Below are positions 29,783-39,292 of a DNA stretch of 64,000 nucleotides, in pieces. A program made the translations under genes and the position numbers. The notes below the pieces were generated by a model. That model was not told the origin of the DNA. It saw only the letters and a list, made by a program, of their open reading frames with translations, and searched no databases. The stretch comes from Fodinicurvata sp. EGI_FJ10296 (GTDB lineage: Bacteria > Pseudomonadota > Alphaproteobacteria > DSM-16000 > Inquilinaceae): positions 62,001-126,000 of the forward strand of contig NZ_JBFCVL010000005.1 in assembly GCF_040712075.1 (NCBI RefSeq), read 5' to 3'. Each line of letters starts with the position of its first letter. Position 1 is the first letter of the stretch.

Positions 29783-29813
29783 TCGGGCAGAAACAGCCCG
29801 ACCTGAGTCAGGT
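29783..29813 (-). promoter_or_regulatory. Two small palindromes upstream of yceI
   Basis: TCGGGC-N7-GCCCGA (29783-29801) and ACCTGA-G-TCAGGT (29801-29813) are perfect inverted repeats that adjoin each other between the kinase stop and the yceI start. The first could end the kinase transcript, though without a T-run. The second has the shape of an operator 64 bases before the yceI ATG. The function is not known. Confidence 0.35.
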
Positions 29814-29876
29814 TACCGAGGATGAGGCATTTCTGCCGGGCGACAAAGACGTCTCGGGGAAATGCAGTGTTGCCTG

Positions 29877-31079
29877 TCACGAGACAGGATGCCCCTGTGC
29901 CTGAATCGGCAGGGCGATCGAGGCTACGGTTCCAAGGCCCTTTTTACTCTCGATCGAGAGCCGACCGCCCAGCATTTCCGCCATCGACGCTGCCAGCGGC
30001 AGACCGAGACCGGTTCCGGAATACTCTCTGGCGAGCGTACAGTCCAATTGGCCGAAATGGGCCATGGCTTTCGGAATTTCGATGTCCTCCATTCCAATGC
30101 CGCTGTCACGTACGGCAATCCGGATCGTGTCCGGCGCGTCGAACAGGGAATTCGGACCGGACAGGATCGTAACGGATAACTCGACCATCCCGCCGCTATC
30201 GGTAAATTTGACGGCATTGGACAGCAGATTGAGAATGATCTGCTTGAGAACGCGCGGATCGGAGTAGAGGGTAGGGCAGTTATCGGCAATCGATGTCCGG
30301 AGCGACAGCCCCGCCGCTTCGGCCCGCGGCGCCACCAGCCGCGCGCATGCACTGGTAATCTCCGGGATGCTGATCGGGGCCAGGGCGAGGTCATAGCGAC
30401 CGGCCTCGATCTTTGCCAGATCGAGAATGTCGTTGATCAGTTCGAGCAAGTGACGGCCCGAGGCCTCGATATCGCCGATATACTCCCGATACCGTTCATT
30501 GCCGAGTGGTCCGTAGACTTCCGCTGACAGCAACTCGGAAAACCCGATGATCGCATTGAGCGGGGTTCTCAGCTCATGGCTCATATTGGCGAGAAACTCC
30601 GACTTGGCGCGGTTGGCCGCCTCGGCTTCTTCCTTCGCTGCCAGAACCGCACGTTCGGCACGCACCAGGTCGGTGACATCCTCCACGAGACCTTCATAGC
30701 CGAGAATCCGGCCTTTTTCGTCCCGAACGGGCCACGAAGTCTCGGACATCAGCAGCAGGCTGCCGTCCTTGCGGACGGCCGTAACGCGATAATCGCGGAC
30801 TTCGCCGTCGCGTTGAATCATGGCGACGAGACGCTCGCGATCATCACGGTCGGCATAGATCCTCGTCGAGTACGGGAACGCTGCGAGGAAATCATCCACA
30901 GAGTCGCACCCGTGGATACGGGCGAGGGCCGGATTGACCTCGACATATCGCCCGTCAAGTTCCGTCAGGAATATGCCTTCGACGGCATTTGCGAAGATGC
31001 TTTCATAGCGTTGATGCCGCGACCAGCGGCTGCGGCCGAGCTCTGAGGTACTGTCGTCTGTTTGTGGATCTGTCGTCAT
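29877..31079 (-). CDS. Soluble PAS-domain sensor histidine kinase
   Basis: A PAS domain (about residues 22-140, with YESIFANAVEGIFLTELDGRY and the GYEGLVEDVTD end) precedes the His box in EFLANMSHELRTPLNAIIGF and the ATPase domain with NLLSNAVKFTDSGG, VRDSGIGM and GTGLGLPLAASMAEMLGG. No membrane segment is present, so the signal is probably cytoplasmic. No response regulator gene is adjacent, so it is an orphan. ATG 31079 is chosen over an in-frame TTG at 31097. TATAAT on the minus strand, within 31102-31120, is a possible -10 element. Confidence 0.9.
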   Translation of the reverse strand: MTTDPQTDDSTSELGRSRWSRHQRYESIFANAVEGIFLTELDGRYVEVNPALARIHGCDSVDDFLAAFPYSTRIYADRDDRERLVAMIQRDGEVRDYRVTAVRKDGSLLLMSETSWPVRDEKGRILGYEGLVEDVTDLVRAERAVLAAKEEAEAANRAKSEFLANMSHELRTPLNAIIGFSELLSAEVYGPLGNERYREYIGDIEASGRHLLELINDILDLAKIEAGRYDLALAPISIPEITSACARLVAPRAEAAGLSLRTSIADNCPTLYSDPRVLKQIILNLLSNAVKFTDSGGMVELSVTILSGPNSLFDAPDTIRIAVRDSGIGMEDIEIPKAMAHFGQLDCTLAREYSGTGLGLPLAASMAEMLGGRLSIESKKGLGTVASIALPIQAQGHPVS

Positions 31080-31310
31080 GGGCCAATCCGGCGTCAAAAT
31101 AAGCTAATTATATTATAGCTCCTGGGCCGGATTAATGCAGCAAGGCCGTTGGATATATATCGAATGTTCGCCCGGCGTGGATATGTTTTAAGTCGGATAA
31201 TGTATATTATGGAAAATAATGCCGCTTATTGGAAGAGGGTAGCTTGACCCGGCTCGATTGTGGGATACGGTTCTGTGCGACCGCAAGCCTGATCAGGAGA
31301 TATTCCGCTT

Positions 31311-31853
31311 ATGCGCATCGAAACCTTCATGGCCGTTCAAGGCGATCCACTGGCCAATCCGCATAAACAGCGTCTGGGCTGGCGCAGCGCCGGTCTGGTT
31401 CTCGTGTTGTTGGCATCTACAGGAATGACGGCCGGCTGTGCCGGTCTGCTTGGCGACGCCGGCGAAGAATCCCGACAGACTGCCTCACTCGATGCCGATC
31501 GCCAAGCTGCCGACGGCGCGCTGCTGGACCAATCCAGGCAGCTGGAATCCGGTGACATTCTGGCCATCGTCGCGAATAACACATTGAATCACGGACCGTT
31601 TCAGGAGTTCTACGCGGCAGACGGAACCGTTACCGGCCGAATATCCGGCGGCGACATCTATACCGGCCGATGGGCGCTCGACAGCGACAGCCGGGTGTGT
31701 ACCGAACTTCCGGACTTCGGTGCCGAAGGCTGCGCCGAAGTCTATGCGACACCGGACAACGATCTGCTGTTCGTCACAGCTGACGATCGGATCACGCGTC
31801 TGAGCGTCGAAAGCGGCGATCGTGTTACAGACCCCCGGCCCGCCTCGTCCTAA
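31311..31853 (+). CDS. Putative lipoprotein of unknown function
   Basis: The 180-residue product has a hydrophobic segment (about 27-40, GLVLVLLASTGMTAG) followed by Cys43, a plausible lipoprotein cleavage site. A hydrophilic linker comes next, then a small domain (about 85-165) with FYAADGTVTGRISGGDIYTGRW and two cysteines in CTELPDFGAEGCAEVY. That pattern resembles small envelope proteins common in alphaproteobacteria, but I cannot assign a family. The start is ATG 31311 with AGGAG upstream; ATG 31329 is an alternative. The AT-rich 213-base gap before it probably holds divergent promoters for this gene and the kinase. Confidence 0.75.
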   Translation: MRIETFMAVQGDPLANPHKQRLGWRSAGLVLVLLASTGMTAGCAGLLGDAGEESRQTASLDADRQAADGALLDQSRQLESGDILAIVANNTLNHGPFQEFYAADGTVTGRISGGDIYTGRWALDSDSRVCTELPDFGAEGCAEVYATPDNDLLFVTADDRITRLSVESGDRVTDPRPASS

Positions 31854-31866
31854 GAACGCCTGGGAC

Positions 31867-32631
31867 TCAGATATCCAGTACAAGCCCGTCATAGGCCGGC
31901 TCGACGCCCGTCGGCAATCGGGCCATCAGCCTGTCGTAGTCCATGGTATGATTCATGTGGGTCAGATAGGCGCGCCGCGGCTCCACACGCTCGATCCATT
32001 CCAGCGTCCGCTCCAGGTGAGCGTGGCTGGGATGCGGCTTTTCCCGGCACGCGTCGACGATCCAGGTATCAACACCATGAAGAACGTCGAACGCGGCTTC
32101 GGGCAGAATTGCGGCGTCCGTGCAATAGGCAAAGTTGCCGCATCGAAATCCGATCGTTTCGACCGGACCGTGGTTCTGATGGAACGCGTCGAACATCATG
32201 TCGCCAATGATAAATGACCGGCCGATATCGTTGAGAGACAGGATCGGCCGATAAAGCCCCCGGTCCATCGTCACCGTGTCGACGGCGTAAGCGAACCGCT
32301 CTTCGAGCTGGCGACGCGTGTCGTCGTCGGCAAATGCCGGAATCGGCCCCTGATGCGCGAAATAGAATGGGCGAAGGTCGTCGATACCATGAATGTGATC
32401 GGCATGGGCATGCGTGAAAAGAACCGCATCGATCCGCCGGATCCCGGCGGCTACGGCTTGTTCCCGCAAATCCGGTCCGGCATCGACCAGGAGCCGGGTT
32501 TGCTCGGACTCCAGATAGATCGATGGCCGGGAACGACGATTGCGTGGGTTTGCCGGGTCGCAGGTTCCCCAGTCACCGTTGCTCAGGGGTACGCCCAGCG
32601 AGCCGCCGCAGCCCAGTACAGTGACCCGCAT
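31867..32631 (-). CDS. MBL-fold metal-dependent hydrolase (PhnP-like)
   Basis: This metallo-beta-lactamase-fold hydrolase has the zinc motif FTHAHADHIHGIDD and later zinc ligands in YCTDAA and LTHMNH. The start VTVLGCGGSLGVP and the cysteine in GTCDPANPRNRR match the PhnP-like branch, which cleaves cyclic phosphodiesters; the actual substrate is not clear. ATG 32631 has GGGGAG upstream and lies 16 bases after tatD. It is the last gene of a long minus-strand series from mltB through rlpA, dacA, tmk, holB, metG and tatD. Confidence 0.88.
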   Translation of the reverse strand: MRVTVLGCGGSLGVPLSNGDWGTCDPANPRNRRSRPSIYLESEQTRLLVDAGPDLREQAVAAGIRRIDAVLFTHAHADHIHGIDDLRPFYFAHQGPIPAFADDDTRRQLEERFAYAVDTVTMDRGLYRPILSLNDIGRSFIIGDMMFDAFHQNHGPVETIGFRCGNFAYCTDAAILPEAAFDVLHGVDTWIVDACREKPHPSHAHLERTLEWIERVEPRRAYLTHMNHTMDYDRLMARLPTGVEPAYDGLVLDI

Positions 32632-32647
32632 TAACTTGGCTCCCCGG

Positions 32648-33499
32648 TTAGATCTTCGCCAACAATCGAAAGAAGTTAGCCGTCGTTGCGGCGGCCAGGT
32701 CATCGAAGTCCACGGCCTTTACCTCGGCAAGAATTCGCGCTGTGTGGACGACATAGGACGGTTCATTGCGTTTTCCACGTTTCGGCATCGGGGCGAGATA
32801 CGGTGCGTCGGTTTCGACCAACAGGTTTTCCATCGGAACGGATTGCGCAATTGCCCGGATTTCTTCGCTGCGCCTGAAAGTCAGGATGCCTGAGAACGAG
32901 ATCATGAATCCCAGATCAACGGCCGCCTCGGCCAGACCCGGACCACCGCTGAAGCAGTGGATAACGCCGGTCAGCGGGGGCAGGTCCGCTCCGCCCTCCT
33001 CTGTTCGGGCCTCGTCCGTCAGGATACGGATCGTATCGTCGTCGGCATCGCGGGTATGAACAATGATCGGAAGACCAAGCCGGCGTGCCACACGGCAGTG
33101 CCGGCGGAATCCCTCTTCCTGTACAGCCTTAGGCGCATGGTCATAATAGAAGTCGAGCCCCGTTTCGCCGATCCCGACAATTTTGGGATGCGCCGCCAGG
33201 GCGGCAATGTCGTCATCGGTCATGGCCATGGCCGAGGGTGTGGCGGCTTCATGCGGATGGACGCCGGCCGCCCCATAGACGGACGCAAACCGCTCGATGA
33301 TTGCGTGGGTCGCCGCTATCCGTTCCGGGTGGGTGCAGATGGTCAGCATGTGACCGACGCCAGCCTCGTGCGCACGGTTGACGAAGACGTCCAGAGTTTC
33401 CGCGTCTTTGGTCCCGCCTTGCTCCCCCTTTTCGGCCCTGGCCTGGGGGTTGAAATCAGGGAAATCCAGGTGGCAGTGACTATCGACAAGTAGCGTCAT
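32648..33499 (-). CDS. tatD: TatD-family metal-dependent hydrolase (DNase)
   Basis: TatD-family enzymes are cytoplasmic TIM-barrel metal-dependent nucleases. Signatures are the N-terminal VDSHCHLDFPDF, GETGLDFYYD with the metal-binding Glu, IVHTRDADDD, HCFSGGPGLAEAAV and the C-terminal ETDAPYLAPMPKRGKRNEPSYV. The protein is 283 residues, slightly longer than the usual 260 because of a charged insert at residues 19-32. It stands 62 bases after metG. Confidence 0.94.
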   Translation of the reverse strand: MTLLVDSHCHLDFPDFNPQARAEKGEQGGTKDAETLDVFVNRAHEAGVGHMLTICTHPERIAATHAIIERFASVYGAAGVHPHEAATPSAMAMTDDDIAALAAHPKIVGIGETGLDFYYDHAPKAVQEEGFRRHCRVARRLGLPIIVHTRDADDDTIRILTDEARTEEGGADLPPLTGVIHCFSGGPGLAEAAVDLGFMISFSGILTFRRSEEIRAIAQSVPMENLLVETDAPYLAPMPKRGKRNEPSYVVHTARILAEVKAVDFDDLAAATTANFFRLLAKI

Positions 33500-33561
33500 A
33501 CGCCGTTCCTCGCATTCTTTGCCTCCACCTTATCCGCCATACCGAAGCATGAGAGTCCAGG

Positions 33562-35142
33562 TCATGCATCCGTGCCGGGGTCGACATAGCGAGGAAAGAC
33601 ACCCGTGGGTTTGGGGAGCGCTGATCCCGTGGCGAGCATCGACGCCTCATCATCGATATCGGCGAAAGTCCGTCGGTCGTCCGGAACGGCGAGCTGATCG
33701 AGCATGGTCTTCATGGCGTCGGGCATGATCGGCTGAATAAGGATCGCAAGCCGCCGCACCACTTCCGCCAAGGTAAAAAGGACCGTCGCCATTCGTGCCG
33801 GGTCTTCCTTGCGCAGCTTCCAGGGCGCCTGATCGTCTACGTACCGGTTAGCCTCGCCGACAACCGCCCAGATGGACTCAAGGGCGCGATGAAAGGCCAT
33901 GGCGTCAATCTCGCCACGAACCTTTTCCAGCAACCCTGCGCCCGCGGCATCCAGCATCGCCGTGTCAGCCACCTCGAAACGGCCAACAGCCGGCACCGTG
34001 CCATCGCAATTCTTGGCGATCATCGACAGTACGCGCTGAGCCAGGTTGCCGATGTCATTCGCAAGATCGCCATTGATCCGGTTGACGATCGTTTCGTGGC
34101 TGAACGCGCCGTCGCTGCCGAAGGGCACCTCTCGCAGGAAAAAATATCGTATGGCGTCAAGACCGTATTTCCCGGCGATATCCGCCGGCGCAATGACATT
34201 GCCGAGGGACTTGGACATCTTCTCGCCCTGATTCAGCAAATGCCCATGAGCAAATATCCTTTTCGGAACCGGCAGCCCGGCAGCCATGAGGAACGCCGGC
34301 CAGTAGACAGCATGGAAGCGCAGGATGTCCTTTCCGACGACATGAACGTCGGCCGGCCAGAATTGACGGTAGAGATCGCCATCCGTGTCCGGGTATCCGA
34401 GTGCGGTGATATAGTTCGCCAGCGCATCCAGCCACACATAGATTATGTGCGATTCGTCGCCAGGCACGGGGATACCCCAATCAAAGGTGGTCCGGCTGAT
34501 CGAGAGGTCGCGCAGCCCCCCTTCAACGAAACGCACGACTTCGTTCCTGCGGCCGGGGGGCTGAATGAACTCCGGATTCTTGGCATAGAAATCCAGAAGC
34601 GGCTGGGTCCATTGCGAAAGCCTGAAAAAGTAGCTCGGCTCTTCGACCCATTCGACTTCGGATCCGCTCGGCGCGAGCCGGCGACCCTGTTCGTCGGTTC
34701 TCAGTTCATCTTCGGCAAAGAACGCCTCATCGCGCACCGAATACCAGCCGGCATATTTGTCCAGATAGATATTGTCGCCATTCGATGCGATGGCCTGCCA
34801 AAGCGCCTGCGCGCCCTTGACGTGTCGGTCTTCAGTCGTCCGGATGAAATCGTCCGGTGTGGCGTTCATATCGGCAATCATGGTCCGGAACGTCTGCGAA
34901 ACCCGATCGCAGAAGACCTGCGGATCGACACCGGCGACAGCCGCCGATTTCTGGACTTTCTGGCCATGCTCGTCGGTTCCGGTCAAAAGCCGCACATCGA
35001 AGCCGTCGAGCCTTTTGAATCGCGCCATCACATCGCAGGCGAGCGTTGTATAGGCATGCCCGATATGGGGTTGGGCATTGACGTAGTAGATCGGTGTTGT
35101 GACGTAGAAAGCCTTGCGGTCGCGCGCGGAACGATCCGCCAT
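33562..35142 (-). CDS. metG: Methionyl-tRNA synthetase
   Basis: MetRS charges tRNA-Met. The class I motifs are present: the HIGH sequence in YYVNAQPHIGHAYTT and KMSKS in NQGEKMSKSLGNV. The anticodon-binding helical domain follows. The zinc-knuckle region is of the short type without cysteines, and the C-terminal tRNA-binding domain is missing, giving 526 residues, a form common in alphaproteobacteria. ATG 35142 has GGAGG about ten bases upstream; an upstream in-frame start at 35253 is not conserved. The gene lies 111 bases after holB. Confidence 0.96.
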   Translation of the reverse strand: MADRSARDRKAFYVTTPIYYVNAQPHIGHAYTTLACDVMARFKRLDGFDVRLLTGTDEHGQKVQKSAAVAGVDPQVFCDRVSQTFRTMIADMNATPDDFIRTTEDRHVKGAQALWQAIASNGDNIYLDKYAGWYSVRDEAFFAEDELRTDEQGRRLAPSGSEVEWVEEPSYFFRLSQWTQPLLDFYAKNPEFIQPPGRRNEVVRFVEGGLRDLSISRTTFDWGIPVPGDESHIIYVWLDALANYITALGYPDTDGDLYRQFWPADVHVVGKDILRFHAVYWPAFLMAAGLPVPKRIFAHGHLLNQGEKMSKSLGNVIAPADIAGKYGLDAIRYFFLREVPFGSDGAFSHETIVNRINGDLANDIGNLAQRVLSMIAKNCDGTVPAVGRFEVADTAMLDAAGAGLLEKVRGEIDAMAFHRALESIWAVVGEANRYVDDQAPWKLRKEDPARMATVLFTLAEVVRRLAILIQPIMPDAMKTMLDQLAVPDDRRTFADIDDEASMLATGSALPKPTGVFPRYVDPGTDA

Positions 35143-35253
35143 GATAGGAAACCTCCAGAGAGGGGAAATGGTGACCCCGTGTCGATGCTGCTTGCTGTGA
35201 CCGCCATCGAGGAGCGCTACCGGAGGCAAGAGCCATCGGGATCGCACCCTCAA

Positions 35254-36369
35254 TTATCGGCGAAGCGCCTCATCCAGCATCATCATGACGTTCAGGGCGA
35301 TTTGCCGACGGTCGAGATGGACGCGGTCCGCCGACGCAAACAAGCGGCCCATCTTTTCCCACACCTGTAGCCAGGGATCAAGGCCGCCACGGGCGCCGGC
35401 GGCAACGATATCCTCCTCGCTCTCCAGCATGCCGGCCCCACCTAGTCCCGTCGCCGCGGATCGCAAAATTCTCGAAACAAGGTGGGCCGTTACAGTCTCG
35501 AAAGCGCGGTAGTCCGCTTCGGCAGCCGGCCTTGATACGCGATCCGCGATACGGCTTGCCGCCTGAATGTCCAGCCGCGCGCCCTGCCCCAGTGTCTCGG
35601 TCAAAGACCGAAACAGACCGACAGAATCGCCTTCGTGAAGTTCAATGGCCTTTCCGGGGCTGCCGTCCGCCAACTGGCCCAGGACCATCGCCTGTTGGCG
35701 GTCCCGAACCGTATCTGACCCGGTGAGCAGGTCGGCAACATCTGCGGTGCCGGGCGCCGAAAGCAACAAGCGGCGGCACCGAGAGCGGATCGTCGGCAGC
35801 ATGGCGCCGGGGCGGTTGCATACCAGGAAAATCAAAGCCTGCCGAGGCGGTTCTTCGATGACCTTGAGAATCGCATTGGCAGCGTTGCGATTGAGGCTAT
35901 CCGCTTCGTCGACTATGACGATCCGCCACCCGCCCTCTGCCGGAGTTCGATGAAGGAACGGTGGAATTCGCCGGGCAATGTCTACAGGGATTTCCGGCGC
36001 CTTCCGCCGCTCTTCATCGACGGATTTGCCCTCGTCCGCCTTTACCGGAGGGCGCTCGATCGTTAGCAGATCCGGATGGGCATGGGCGCCGATCTTTCGT
36101 GCTGCCGGTGCCTCAGGCGCGACATCAAAACGCCCGGGATCCGCCCGGTGACCGGACGACCCACCATGCGCAAGAATGTATCTTGCAACCCGGAATGCGA
36201 GGGTCGCTTTGCCGATGCCGGTCGGGCCGCAGATCATCCATGCATGAGGCATACGTCCCGACATGAACGCCCGGCCGAGCAACGCCAACGCCGCGTCATG
36301 ACCGACAAGGTGATGCGACCGGTGCGGGGGCTGCAGCCCCATTGTGTCAGTGGAGTCCGACGCCATCAT
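35254..36369 (-). CDS. holB: DNA polymerase III delta' subunit
   Basis: The delta' subunit belongs to the clamp loader. It has the AAA+ layout: HHLVGHDAALALLGRAF, Walker A GPTGIGKATLAFRVA, VIVDEADSLNRNAANAILK with Walker B, and the SRC motif in IRSRCRRLLLSAP. The C-terminal collar domain is weakly conserved. The start ATG overlaps the tmk stop in ATGA, so the two genes are coupled, a widespread tmk-holB arrangement. Confidence 0.94.
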   Translation of the reverse strand: MMASDSTDTMGLQPPHRSHHLVGHDAALALLGRAFMSGRMPHAWMICGPTGIGKATLAFRVARYILAHGGSSGHRADPGRFDVAPEAPAARKIGAHAHPDLLTIERPPVKADEGKSVDEERRKAPEIPVDIARRIPPFLHRTPAEGGWRIVIVDEADSLNRNAANAILKVIEEPPRQALIFLVCNRPGAMLPTIRSRCRRLLLSAPGTADVADLLTGSDTVRDRQQAMVLGQLADGSPGKAIELHEGDSVGLFRSLTETLGQGARLDIQAASRIADRVSRPAAEADYRAFETVTAHLVSRILRSAATGLGGAGMLESEEDIVAAGARGGLDPWLQVWEKMGRLFASADRVHLDRRQIALNVMMMLDEALRR

Positions 36370-37022
36370 GGCTGATAACGAAACCGGATGATGCTGCGGA
36401 TGGATTCTTCGGCCTCATCTACGCAGCGGCCGGCATCGATTCGCTGGACGCGATTCGGCTCCGCCTCTGCGATTGCATTGAAGCCGACGCCAATTCGCTG
36501 ATGAAATTCAAGTTCTTCCGCTTCGTACCGATCGATCGCCGGGCCGCTTGTTGACGTGCGGTGCCGCGCCCTGGCCAGACCGTCCTCAGGCGATAGTTCC
36601 AGAAGGAATGTCGTCGACGGGCGGATGCACCGCGGCACGGCGAGATCGTGCAACCGCGTTAGGGTTTCGAGCGGCACACCAAGACCGAAGCCCTGATAGG
36701 CGATGGTGCTGTCGCTGAAGCGGTCGGAGATAACGAATGCGCCGCGATCGAGCGCCGGCATAACCACCTTCAGGCAATGGTCGCGCCGGGCCGCGGCGTG
36801 CAGCAGGGCTTCTGTCAGGCCATCAAACCGTTGTTCCGGCTGGGGATCCGCTGTCAGGATAAGCGTGCGAATACGCTCGGCCCCCGGGGATCCGCCCGGC
36901 TCGCGCGTAAGCACAACCTCGTGCCCTGCGCCGCGCAGCCAGTCCGCAAGAAGGCGTGCCTGGGTGCTTTTCCCGGCCCCTTCTCCGCCCTCGAAGGTGA
37001 TGAACTTCAGCAGGTCGGTCAT
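36366..37022 (-). CDS. tmk: Thymidylate kinase
   Basis: Tmk phosphorylates dTMP to dTDP. The P-loop is FEGGEGAGKSTQARLLA, followed by LTREPGGSPGAERIR and the DRF motif in VISDRFSDSTIAYQG. The C-terminal LID region has RARHRTS. ATG 37022 gives 218 residues and begins MTDLLKFITFEGG, in line with the family; the in-frame ATG at 37043 lacks a ribosome site. It overlaps holB by four bases. Confidence 0.95.
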   Translation of the reverse strand: MTDLLKFITFEGGEGAGKSTQARLLADWLRGAGHEVVLTREPGGSPGAERIRTLILTADPQPEQRFDGLTEALLHAAARRDHCLKVVMPALDRGAFVISDRFSDSTIAYQGFGLGVPLETLTRLHDLAVPRCIRPSTTFLLELSPEDGLARARHRTSTSGPAIDRYEAEELEFHQRIGVGFNAIAEAEPNRVQRIDAGRCVDEAEESIRSIIRFRYQP

Positions 37023-37133
37023 GATATCCGGAACCGTTTCCATAAGGTACGGTATTTCAGAGACGGTATGCGCGCGATTTCGCCGGCCTATGACGCCAGC
37101 AGCAGTGCCCAGTGCCCGAAGCTTATCGAACCG

Positions 37134-38279
37134 CTACTGAACGAGGCTCATGACGAAATAGCTGGTCGAACTCGCGATCCGGCCGAAAAACCCTCGTTGC
37201 CCAACCTCGGCTCCGGTGACCAAAGGGACGATCCGATCGGGAACGCCTGACATCGAAATGACGAGATCGGCGACATGCGCCCCGGCCGTCAACGGCGCCG
37301 GCACAGGTTCTTCAATGCGGACCGACATTGCCATCTCGCTTTCGGCACCTCTCCGCCGCGTCAGGTAGAGATCCTCGCCGACAACCAGCGGAACGCTCGC
37401 CGGGTCGCCCTGCCAGACCCACGCCTCATCAACGGGTTCATTGGCGTCGAACAACAACTCGGTCTCGAATTCCCGGAATCCCCATTCGATCAGGCGCTCC
37501 CCCTCTTCCGCCCGAGCGGATGCCGATTCGAGACCGTTAATGACCAGGATCAGGCGACGGCCATTTCTTTCAGCAGATGCCATAAGACCATATCCGGCAT
37601 CGGAGGTGTGTCCGGTCTTCAGGCCATCCGCCCCCAGATTTCGGTAGAGCAACGGATTCCGATTAGACTGACGAATATCTGCGTATGTAAATTCGGTTTC
37701 TGCGTAGTAATCATAGAACTCTGGGTAATCGTCGATCAATGCTTCAGCCAACCGCGCCAGATCCCGCGCGGTCGAATAGTGATCGGGGTCAGGCCAGCCG
37801 GTCGCATTCACCAGATTTGTGCTCTCCAGTCCAAGCTCGCGTGCCCGTTCGGTCATGCGCCGGCCGAATTCTTCTTCCGATCCAGCCAACGCTTCCGCAA
37901 CCACGATTGAGGCATCATTGCCGGACTGAACAATGATGCCGCGGATCAGGTCTTCGACGCGAACCTGCTCGCCCACTTCGACGAACATCTTCGACCCGCC
38001 TTTGCGCCATGCCCTCTCGCTGACCGTTAACCGATCTTCCAGCGCCAGACGTCCGTCACCCAGGGCCTCGAAGAGCATATACATCGTCATGACCTTGCTC
38101 ATCGACGATGTCGGCATGCGTTCGTCAGCATTCTTTTCAAACAGGACTGTGCCGGTTGTCTTGTCGATCAGAATTGCCTGGCGGGCCTGAGTCTCGATTA
38201 CCTGAGCCGACGCCGGTCCGGCAACTGCCAGAACGACAATCAAGATCCCGAAAACGCTGCTTAAGGCGCGCATCATCAT
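37134..38279 (-). CDS. dacA: D-alanyl-D-alanine carboxypeptidase (PBP5/6 family)
   Basis: This low-molecular-weight penicillin-binding protein trims D-Ala from peptidoglycan pentapeptides in the periplasm. A signal peptide ends near GPASAQ, and the peptidase S11 motifs follow: SxxK in TSSMSKVMTMY, SGN in IVQSGNDASIVVAE and KTG in GLKTGHTSDAGYG. A C-terminal PBP5-type beta domain ends in a short amphipathic stretch that may anchor it to the membrane. Three ATG codons are adjacent (38279, 38276 and 38273). It follows rlpA, so two peptidoglycan genes are together. Confidence 0.95.
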   Translation of the reverse strand: MMMRALSSVFGILIVVLAVAGPASAQVIETQARQAILIDKTTGTVLFEKNADERMPTSSMSKVMTMYMLFEALGDGRLALEDRLTVSERAWRKGGSKMFVEVGEQVRVEDLIRGIIVQSGNDASIVVAEALAGSEEEFGRRMTERARELGLESTNLVNATGWPDPDHYSTARDLARLAEALIDDYPEFYDYYAETEFTYADIRQSNRNPLLYRNLGADGLKTGHTSDAGYGLMASAERNGRRLILVINGLESASARAEEGERLIEWGFREFETELLFDANEPVDEAWVWQGDPASVPLVVGEDLYLTRRRGAESEMAMSVRIEEPVPAPLTAGAHVADLVISMSGVPDRIVPLVTGAEVGQRGFFGRIASSTSYFVMSLVQ

Positions 38280-38332
38280 TCCGCCACCATCATTGTCGCC
38301 GTGGTCCGTCCTCTGAGTTAGCCGTACACCGA

Positions 38333-39259
38333 TCAATTCCGGACAATAACGGCGTCAGTGTGGCCTTCTTCGCGAAGCTGGCTTACCGACGCGTCCGCTT
38401 CATTGACCGTTGAGTGGGGTCCAAGCTGAATCCTGTAGAGCCATGTGCCTTCGACGAGCCGTGACGTGATCCGGGGCGACGCCGCGGTCGGGATCTCCAG
38501 CAACGCGCGTTCCGCGTTCTCGCGGATGAGCCAGGTTCCGGCTTCGACGTAGAAGGATGTTGGTACATAAGCAGGTTGGCGCATTCCTGATCGAACGGCG
38601 TCCATGGCCTCGACATCGTCTGCCAGTGCCGCTGCCTGCAAAAGGCCGTCACTTTCATCGCGGACGAGCGCATCCGTTGCACGCCCGCTGTTTCCGCGGC
38701 GCATGGCCGAGGCGACACCCGCAAGCAAGGTCTCTCCACCCTCGTCATCGATGCGGGCGGCGAGATTGGTTTCTTCGGGCAGCACTTCGACCCGCACTTC
38801 GGCAACGCCGTCGGCGACGAACCCAAGCCGCCGCGCAGCTTGCTCCGAAACGTCGATGATTCGGTCACCGGCATAGGGTCCGCGATCATTGATCCGCACG
38901 ATGACAGATCGATCATTATTCAGGTTGGTGACGCGCGCGATACTCGGAAGGTCAAGCGATGGGTGAGCTGCCGTTAGTGCAAACCGATCGTAAATCTCAC
39001 CGTTCGCTGTGCGATTGCCATGGAAATCGGCTCCATACCATGACGCCTCGCCGACCTCTGTGTGGCTGTACTCGCCGTCCCCGTAATAGCGGACGCCGTC
39101 CAATGAGTAGTATTCGCCGACACTCATGCCCATGCCGATTTCCGGGGCGGCGGCCGTGATCGACGGTGTGTTGGAAAGTGTGCAGCCTGTCAGGGCGAGG
39201 AGTACAGCACAGGAGGAGAGTGAAAGGGCGCTCACGCCCCCCTTTTGACTGACCGGCAT
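38333..39259 (-). CDS. rlpA: RlpA-like septal lytic transglycosylase with SPOR domain
   Basis: RlpA is an outer-membrane lipoprotein that cleaves peptidoglycan at the septum. The lipobox is LTGC (Cys26). The double-psi beta-barrel domain has GEASWYGADFHGNRTANGE and VRINDRGPYAGDRIIDVS with the catalytic aspartate. A Ser/Ala/Glu-rich linker leads to a C-terminal SPOR domain (about 230-308), which binds denuded glycan strands. It lies between mltB and dacA on the same strand. Confidence 0.94.
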   Translation of the reverse strand: MPVSQKGGVSALSLSSCAVLLALTGCTLSNTPSITAAAPEIGMGMSVGEYYSLDGVRYYGDGEYSHTEVGEASWYGADFHGNRTANGEIYDRFALTAAHPSLDLPSIARVTNLNNDRSVIVRINDRGPYAGDRIIDVSEQAARRLGFVADGVAEVRVEVLPEETNLAARIDDEGGETLLAGVASAMRRGNSGRATDALVRDESDGLLQAAALADDVEAMDAVRSGMRQPAYVPTSFYVEAGTWLIRENAERALLEIPTAASPRITSRLVEGTWLYRIQLGPHSTVNEADASVSQLREEGHTDAVIVRN

Positions 39260-39292
39260 TGATTTTCAACCATCCGCTGTTTCAAATCGGGT

